Positions 44,248 through 48,344 of a stretch of 48,344 bases of DNA are shown in pieces. A program made the translations under genes and the position numbers. The stretch is from contig JAQSDJ010000074.1 of NCBI GenBank assembly GCA_029945855.1, forward strand, positions 1 to 48,344, read 5' to 3'. This DNA comes from Lacunisphaera sp. (lineage in GTDB: Bacteria; Verrucomicrobiota; Verrucomicrobiia; Opitutales; Opitutaceae). The notes under the pieces are model-generated. The model was not told the DNA's origin, made no database searches, and saw only the letters and a list, made by a program, of their open reading frames with translations. Position 1 is the stretch's first letter. Every line of letters begins with the position of its first letter.

Positions 44248-45345
44248 CTAGATCTGGAACAATTCGCGGGGTGTTCCCGGCCTGGGATTGATGGATGCGA
44301 TCCAGGGGAAACCAAAGGCTCCATCACCCCACGCCACACGAAGCGAGGCCGCCTTGTCCTCGTAAGTTTCGCGCGAAACCAGCAGGAATCGCTGGATTGG
44401 CGGATCCCCGGTTATCACAGGTTGCACGCGCACCAGATGATCTGTTAGGATAACCGTTCCCCCACCACGCACCGTTTTAGTATAGGACATGGCGGTTCGC
44501 TCAACGATGCGGTATTCCGAGGAGTGTAGCTCGGATCTGTCCAGGAAACGATTGGCGTCAACCACCAGCACAGCCGAGGCAACGGGCACCGCCGCACCTA
44601 GAATCAAACCGGTTTCCCACCAGACAAATTTTGCCCAAGAGGACCGGCGCATGCAGAGCATGATAACGAAAAGGCACCCCACCCCCATGATCAGCGCCAC
44701 GAGGGCGGAATAGGCCAGAAACAGTGGCACATCCAAGGGCATTTCCTCGACATGCAGCAAAGAGGTCACCCCCGTGATGGCGTAGACCGCCACACCCCAG
44801 ACCAGGCCTTCGATCGCGGCGATGCGCCACGGGATGAAATCCTTGGTGCCGGCGAGATCAGCAGGAGATATTTTCAGGAGACTATCTTTTAGGGTGGATA
44901 AGGCCGTGAGCAGTTCGTGCAGGGTCGCCGTGGAAGCCGGTCTTTCGACCCAGAGGTGTTCGCCATCCGAGAAAATACGCCGCACCCCGAGATTGAACAG
45001 AACATGAATCGCAGCCCTGGTTGAGGAGTCTCTGGTCAAGGATCGGCCCAACGCCGGGTGATCACCGCGAATATAAACCCGGGAGTCGAAATTGACATCA
45101 CCGGTCTGCTGCTCGACGAGAAGACCCAGAGCCTTCAGCCACCGGTCGGAGCGACGTTCTTGTTGTAGCTCAAAGACCAACCGACGAGGGAAACCAAGCC
45201 CCCAAAGAACTTCGCCGCGGAGATTGCCCCGGCGGAAAACAATTTCATTCTGCCACGAATTGGAGCCGTCGACAGCCCTTTTACGCCAGAAATAACGAAG
45301 CACCGCACCCAAGCAGGACAACGCGAGACGCAGCAACAACCACAT
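44248..45345 (-). CDS. Membrane protein of unknown function, lower GC than neighbours
   Basis: 365 residues, ATG 45345 (MWLLLRLALSCLGAVLRYFW). Hydrophobic segments near residues 2-18, ~173-192 (LVWGVAVYAITGVTSLL), ~203-232 (VPLFLAYSALVALIMGVGCL) and ~243-262 (WWETGLILGAAVPVASAVLV); a soluble region (~25-165) and a C-terminal basic/beta region lie outside them. It is visibly less GC-rich and less codon-biased than surrounding genes, suggesting recent acquisition or weak selection. No motif or named family recognised. Confidence 0.72.
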   Translation of the reverse strand: MWLLLRLALSCLGAVLRYFWRKRAVDGSNSWQNEIVFRRGNLRGEVLWGLGFPRRLVFELQQERRSDRWLKALGLLVEQQTGDVNFDSRVYIRGDHPALGRSLTRDSSTRAAIHVLFNLGVRRIFSDGEHLWVERPASTATLHELLTALSTLKDSLLKISPADLAGTKDFIPWRIAAIEGLVWGVAVYAITGVTSLLHVEEMPLDVPLFLAYSALVALIMGVGCLFVIMLCMRRSSWAKFVWWETGLILGAAVPVASAVLVVDANRFLDRSELHSSEYRIVERTAMSYTKTVRGGGTVILTDHLVRVQPVITGDPPIQRFLLVSRETYEDKAASLRVAWGDGAFGFPWIASINPRPGTPRELFQI

Positions 45346-45410
45346 GGCAATCTTGCTGTCGCGAGTTGGGTTCCTTTACAAGCAACCAAGCGATACAACC
45401 GGGAAGACCT

Positions 45411-45442
45411 TAATAAGAAAGGCACCGGCTTTCCGGTGCCTT
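45411..45442 (-). terminator. Strong hairpin terminator upstream of the membrane-protein gene
   Basis: Stem aaggcaccgg / ccggtgcctt, 10 bp, tetraloop, followed on the minus strand by tcttatta. On the plus strand it is also followed by a T-rich run (gtctttta), so it may work both ways. It ends a minus-strand transcript starting upstream of 45483. Confidence 0.8.
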
Positions 45443-45482
45443 GTCTTTTATGGGCCGACAGCCGCGCGAGGCGGTTGGGGTC

Positions 45483-45587
45483 TTAGCGCATAGATGCGTT
45501 GTTAATTGCGCGGCGAAGCCACCCGGCAGCCTGCAGCGCAAGGGGGTTAAAATGGGCGGCGCTAACCTGGAGGGCGGTCCCTTTCAT
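45483..45587 (-). CDS. Possible 34-residue small protein, or the marker of a small RNA
   Basis: ATG 45587 opens a 34-codon frame (MKGTALQVSAAHFNPLALQA, then AGWLRRAINNASMR). It is preceded directly by a good -10 hexamer (TATACT, 45594-45599 on the minus strand) and followed 41 bases after its stop by the strong terminator at 45411-45442. A promoter-like box only 6 bases from the ATG would give a leaderless mRNA, or the unit is a roughly 170-base non-coding RNA and the frame is accidental. I do not recognise the peptide. Confidence 0.4.
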   Translation of the reverse strand: MKGTALQVSAAHFNPLALQAAGWLRRAINNASMR

Positions 45588-45593
45588 GCTGGC

Positions 45594-45599
45594 AGTATA
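45594..45599 (-). promoter_or_regulatory. -10 box of the small transcript
   Basis: TATACT on the minus strand in a locally A/T-rich stretch with a T7 run upstream, unusual in this GC-rich window. No good -35 match at 16-18 bases. Confidence 0.4.
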
Positions 45600-45688
45600 C
45601 TCCCAAAAAAACAGAAAGCTACCCCCGCTTGAACGGACAGGGGCAATTTGGGGTAGGTATTCCCGCCAATTTCTTCCACTTCTGGAAT

Positions 45689-45758
45689 GTGGAAGGGGCT
45701 TTATGCCCCGACGGGATATCAGCGGCATCCGATGTCGGGGCATAAAGCCCCTCCCACC
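45689..45758. repeat. GTGG-(A/G)AGGGGCTTTATGCCCC palindrome
   Basis: Both ends carry gtgg(a/g)aggggctttatgcccc in opposite orientation, with cgacatcgg-type inner sequence. Same two-hairpin architecture as the GTAG elements, with GTGG in place of GTAG. It lies downstream of rlmD. Confidence 0.75.
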
Positions 45759-45778
45759 CAGTTGCCGGCGCGTCCTCC

Positions 45779-47155
45779 TCACCGCCGCAGCGTGATCACG
45801 CACTCGAGGTGGCGCGTCTGCGGAAACAGGTCGAAGGGCTGCACGGCGGTGAGCTTGTAGCCGGCGGCAAGGAAACCCTTGAGGTCGCGCATCTGCGTGG
45901 CCGGATCGCAGGAAACGTAGACCACCGCGCGCGGACCAAACGCAAAAAGCTGCTGCAGGAAGGCCTCGTCGCACCCCTTGCGGGGCGGATCAATGACCAC
46001 GGCCGTGTCGGCCGGCGGGAACTCCAGCCCGGCAAAGATTTGCGCCGCATCGGCGGCGCGGAAAGTGGCGTTGCCGATGCCGTTGGCGGCGGCGTTTTCC
46101 GTGGCGAATTTCACGGACGTGGCGCTCAATTCGACCCCGGACACCCGCTCGAAGGCCGGAGCGCAGCTCAGGGCGAACAGCCCGCTGCCGCAGTAGGCGT
46201 CGATCAGGAAGTTGGCGCCGCTGCCGGCCGCCTGCTCGCGGACATAGCCGGTGAACTTTTCTAGAATAAACGGGTTATTCTGGAAAAAGTCGCGGGCGAG
46301 GAATCTGAGTTGGAGCGGCGGCGACCCCGCCGCCGGATCATTCGCGGCCGGGGTCGGCCGCGCTCCAGATTGGGGAATCGATTCCGTGATAATCGCGTCG
46401 TAGTCGGTGATGACGCCTTCCTGGGCATGGCGCAGCAACAGGGTGGCGGCGCGCTTGTATTCCCCGGCGGCGATCCGCGCCTGGGTCCTGGCCCGGACTT
46501 CCGTGAGCTTGGCGTTGATCTCCGGGGTGGCGATGGGGCACTGGGGCACATCGACGATCTCGAAGCGCGAGCCTTGTTTGAGAAAACCGATGGCGGCGGG
46601 CTCGCCGACCGCTCGATCTTTGCTCCACGCCTGGAAGTGCGGCGTGATCTTCGAGCGGTAGCCGAATTCCCGCGGCGAGCCGATGACTGGGCTGACGGCG
46701 AATTCCACCCCGGCCATATATTTCAACAATTCCTCCACCTGCTGGCGCTTCCACTTCAACTGTTCGGCATAGGTCAGGTGCTGGTATTGGCAGCCGCCGC
46801 AACGGCCGAAGAGCGGACATTGCGGGTCGATGCGGTGCGGGGAGGGTGTCAGCACGGCCAGCAGGTCGGCCTCGGAAAAATTCTTGTGGTTGCGGTAGAC
46901 GCGCGCCCGCACCTTTTCGCCGGGGAGGGTAAAGGGGACCATCACGACCCAGCCGGAGGATGGCGAAGAAACCTGAGACCTGAAACCTGAGACCTGAGGA
47001 TCCGATCCCTGTCCTCCGTCCTCGGTCTTCTGTTCTCTAGCCGCAGGCACCTGCACGCGGCCAAGGCCCACGCCGAGGTTGGTCAGCGTGGAAATCTCCA
47101 GCTCGATCTCGGTGCGGTAGGGAAAGGGGAGGTCGTTGAATTTCTTTTTGCCCAC
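45779..47155 (-). CDS. rlmD: 23S rRNA (uracil-C5) methyltransferase, RlmD/RumA type, with two in-frame insertions
   Basis: 458 residues if started at GTG 47155 (MGKKKFNDLPFPYRTEIELE), which lies in a repeat; no ATG fits. N-terminal TRAM domain (ISTLTNLGVGLGRVQV ... GWVVMVPFTLPGEKVRARVY); iron-sulfur Cys in QCPLFGRCGGCQYQHL and VPQCPIATPE; SAM motif DAYCGSGLFALS; VIDPPRKGCDEAF; catalytic Cys in YVSCDPATQMRDL. Two inserts interrupt it: residues ~41-66 in the TRAM domain (EQKTEDGGQGSDPQVSGFRS), encoded by a low-complexity repeat, and ~263-281 (GARPTPAANDPAAGSPP), encoded by a 57-base palindrome. Whether U1939, U747 or U54-tRNA is the target cannot be told. Confidence 0.92.
   Translation of the reverse strand: MGKKKFNDLPFPYRTEIELEISTLTNLGVGLGRVQVPAAREQKTEDGGQGSDPQVSGFRSQVSSPSSGWVVMVPFTLPGEKVRARVYRNHKNFSEADLLAVLTPSPHRIDPQCPLFGRCGGCQYQHLTYAEQLKWKRQQVEELLKYMAGVEFAVSPVIGSPREFGYRSKITPHFQAWSKDRAVGEPAAIGFLKQGSRFEIVDVPQCPIATPEINAKLTEVRARTQARIAAGEYKRAATLLLRHAQEGVITDYDAIITESIPQSGARPTPAANDPAAGSPPLQLRFLARDFFQNNPFILEKFTGYVREQAAGSGANFLIDAYCGSGLFALSCAPAFERVSGVELSATSVKFATENAAANGIGNATFRAADAAQIFAGLEFPPADTAVVIDPPRKGCDEAFLQQLFAFGPRAVVYVSCDPATQMRDLKGFLAAGYKLTAVQPFDLFPQTRHLECVITLRR
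46311..46367. repeat. TGGAGCG palindrome inside rlmD
   Basis: 57 bases (19 codons) with ends tggagcg and cgctcca; each arm carries an inner mini-palindrome (gcggc-gacccc-gccgc and cggcc-gacccc-ggccg). Wholly inside the reading frame. Confidence 0.85.
46965..47039. repeat. Low-complexity insertion inside the TRAM domain of rlmD
   Basis: Contains acctgagacctga / aacctgagacctga direct repeats followed by a tcctccgtcctcggtcttctg stretch (two pieces: tcctccgtcctcgg, tcttctgttctc). Translated as EQKTEDGGQGSDP then QVSGFRSQVSS. Similar purine-tract style to the ctgaaag family. Ends approximate. Confidence 0.7.
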
Positions 47156-47385
47156 GAAACACACGAAAGACACGAAAGCAGGCAGGGGAAGATAAAAGCT
47201 CAAGGCTTCCAAACAAAACAACGGCCCGCGAATGACGCGAATTGACGCGAATACCAAAAAGGAAGGAGTGAAAGCACCCCGCTTGCTTGATTCGCGTCAA
47301 TTCGTGTCATTCGCGGGAGACCTGCCGGTGGGTTTTTAAGAAGTTTGGTTTGGCTCTTTCGTGCTTTTTAGTGTGTTTCGTGGGC
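47150..47385. repeat. Nested inverted repeats between rlmD and the TrmH gene
   Basis: Outer arms: gcccacgaaacacacgaaag (47150) and ctttcgtg...gtgtttcgtgggc (47356-47385). Inner arms: cccgcgaatgacgcgaattg (near 47226) and caattcgtgtcattcgcggg (near 47300). The outer arms touch the GTG start of rlmD and the ATG of the TrmH gene, two bases away. The promoters of both divergent genes must lie in or between the arms. Confidence 0.82.
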
Positions 47386-47386
47386 A

Positions 47387-48274
47387 ATGTCTCTGCCTGA
47401 GAAGATCACCAGCCTGCAAAATCCCCGCGTAAAGACCCTCGTGCGGCTGCGCGAGCGGCGCGATCGCGACGAGGCGGGGGTGTTCTTCATCGAGGGCTAC
47501 CGCGAGGTGCGCCGGGCTTTGGAGAAGTCGGTCCGCCTGCAGGAGCTTTATTTCTGCCCCGACTGGTTTTTGGGTGAGAACGAGCCGGCGCTGATCGAAC
47601 AGGCGCAACAGGCCGGGGCTCAACTCTTCGAATTATCCAAGGACGCCTTCGCCAAGGTCGCCTACCGGGAGCGCCCCGACGGTCTGCTGGCCGTGGCGCC
47701 GCAGTGGAAGCACAGTCTGAGCGATATTCCCGTAGGTCGGGCTTTACGCCCGACAAATGCGACCGATGTCGGGGATTCCGCCGTCGCCGGGCCTATGGCG
47801 GACAAGAAACCCCGACCTACAGATCCTTTTCTGCTCGTGGTCGAGGCCATCGAAAAGCCCGGCAATCTCGGCACGATTTTGCGCAGCGCCGATGCCGCCG
47901 GCTGCGATGCCGTGATCGTGTGCGATCCGGTGACGGATATTTTCAATCCGAACGTCGTGCGCGCCTCGACCGGCGTTTTGTTCTCCGTCCCGGTGGTCGT
48001 CGCCGACAGCGCCTCGGTGCACGCCTTTTTGGTGGAGAAAGGCATCCGGATCGTCGCGACGACGCCCGACACGCCGAATGTTTATACCAAGGTCGATCTG
48101 CGCGGCCCGCTGGCGATCGTCATGGGTAGCGAGCAATACGGCCTGAGCGATTTCTGGCTGAAGGAAAGCAATCTCCTCGTGCGCATCCCCATGGCCGGCC
48201 AGGCCGACTCCCTCAACGTCGCCATGGCGACGATCATCACGCTCTTCGAGGCGGTCCGGCAGCGGAATGGGTGA
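47387..48274 (+). CDS. TrmH/SpoU-family RNA 2'-O-methyltransferase with in-frame repeat insertion
   Basis: 295 residues, ATG 47387 (MSLPEKITSLQNPRVKTLVR). N-terminal RNA-binding SpoU_sub_bind-like domain (FFIEGYREVRRALEKSVRLQ, VAYRERPDGLLAVAPQW), then a SPOUT domain with the three family motifs: IEKPGNLGTILRSADAAG, IVMGSEQYGLS and IPMAGQADSLNVAMA. Target (23S rRNA or tRNA) not determinable. Residues ~116-145 (VGRALRPTNATDVGDSAVAG, then PMADKKPRPT) come from an 89-base GTAG palindrome sitting in the linker between the two domains. A further GTAG element begins 17 bases after the stop. Confidence 0.93.
   Translation: MSLPEKITSLQNPRVKTLVRLRERRDRDEAGVFFIEGYREVRRALEKSVRLQELYFCPDWFLGENEPALIEQAQQAGAQLFELSKDAFAKVAYRERPDGLLAVAPQWKHSLSDIPVGRALRPTNATDVGDSAVAGPMADKKPRPTDPFLLVVEAIEKPGNLGTILRSADAAGCDAVIVCDPVTDIFNPNVVRASTGVLFSVPVVVADSASVHAFLVEKGIRIVATTPDTPNVYTKVDLRGPLAIVMGSEQYGLSDFWLKESNLLVRIPMAGQADSLNVAMATIITLFEAVRQRNG
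47732..47820. repeat. REP/BIME-like palindrome inside the TrmH-family gene, GTAG-GTCGGGC family (copy B)
   Basis: Left unit GTAG-gtcgggc-tttac-gcccgac; right unit GTAG-gtcgggg on the other strand, with a longer, partly paired middle (gccgtcgccgggcctatggcgg). 89 bases entirely inside the reading frame. Confidence 0.9.
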
Positions 48275-48290
48275 CGGTTTGCCAGGGGAT

Positions 48291-48344
48291 GGTAGGGCGA
48301 GTCGTCCCGACGAGCCGCGGCTTATCCGGAGGATTCGCCCTACC
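48291..48344. repeat. REP/BIME-like palindrome, GTAG-GGCGA family (copy E)
   Basis: Complete copy with ggtagggcga and tcgccctacc ends, coinciding with the end of the window, downstream of the TrmH gene. Confidence 0.87.

Noticed and set aside
45588-45974. Longer version of the 34-codon frame
   Set aside because: It would overlap rlmD antisense and read through a palindromic repeat; only the last 34 codons have their own promoter-like box.

Overview
The window looks like a chromosomal segment of a member of the Opitutaceae (Verrucomicrobiota). This is inferred from very high GC, four secreted proteins with PEP-CTERM tails, a TIGR01782-like TonB-dependent receptor, an amylase carrying an Ig-like domain, weak or absent Shine-Dalgarno sequences, and densely packed genes on both strands. 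I see no tRNA, rRNA, CRISPR array, complete insertion sequence or phage gene.

Layout. 1-11.6 kb is a starch/maltodextrin locus: a secreted GH13 amylase (-), a TonB-dependent receptor, malQ, an SLC45/GPH-type sugar transporter, a second exported GH13 enzyme, and a converging AraC-type regulator. The parts suggest external starch cleavage, TonB-driven outer-membrane uptake, inner-membrane import and cytoplasmic disproportionation. 11.8-15.5 kb is the de novo NAD operon nadA-nadC-nadB. 15.6-19.4 kb (all -) carries an MBL-fold hydrolase, gmk, a small membrane protein and miaB. 19.8-25.3 kb (all -) carries two PEP-CTERM proteins, a NarL-type response regulator and a large hybrid histidine kinase. 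25.3-29.7 kb (+) carries a 5'-nucleotidase-like metallophosphoesterase, a lytic transglycosylase, an unrecognised protein and an AlkD-like protein. 29.8-33.4 kb (-) carries an OmpH/Skp protein, a PEP-CTERM protein, a LytTR regulator and rlmN. 33.5-41.4 kb carries a TIGR01777 epimerase, marC, an M20 peptidase, a TauE/SafE permease, pdxH, a second hybrid kinase with a degenerate receiver, a lipoate ligase and a fourth PEP-CTERM protein. 41.5-48.3 kb carries an S9 peptidase, a GNAT enzyme, an unrecognised membrane protein, a possible tiny gene, rlmD and a TrmH/SpoU methyltransferase.

The most striking feature is the population of small palindromic repeats. Many are pairs of inverted hairpins, each preceded by GTAG, the tetranucleotide typical of REP/BIME elements mobilised by RAYT (TnpA-REP) transposases. 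At least eight sequence families occur. They lie between genes, supply the actual stop codons of several genes (nadC, gmk, GNAT and, with other families, nadA, marC, M20 peptidase, miaB), and are inserted in frame inside three RNA methyltransferase genes (rlmN, rlmD twice, TrmH family). No RAYT gene is in the window. The 5' end of miaB is also duplicated upstream in diverged form.
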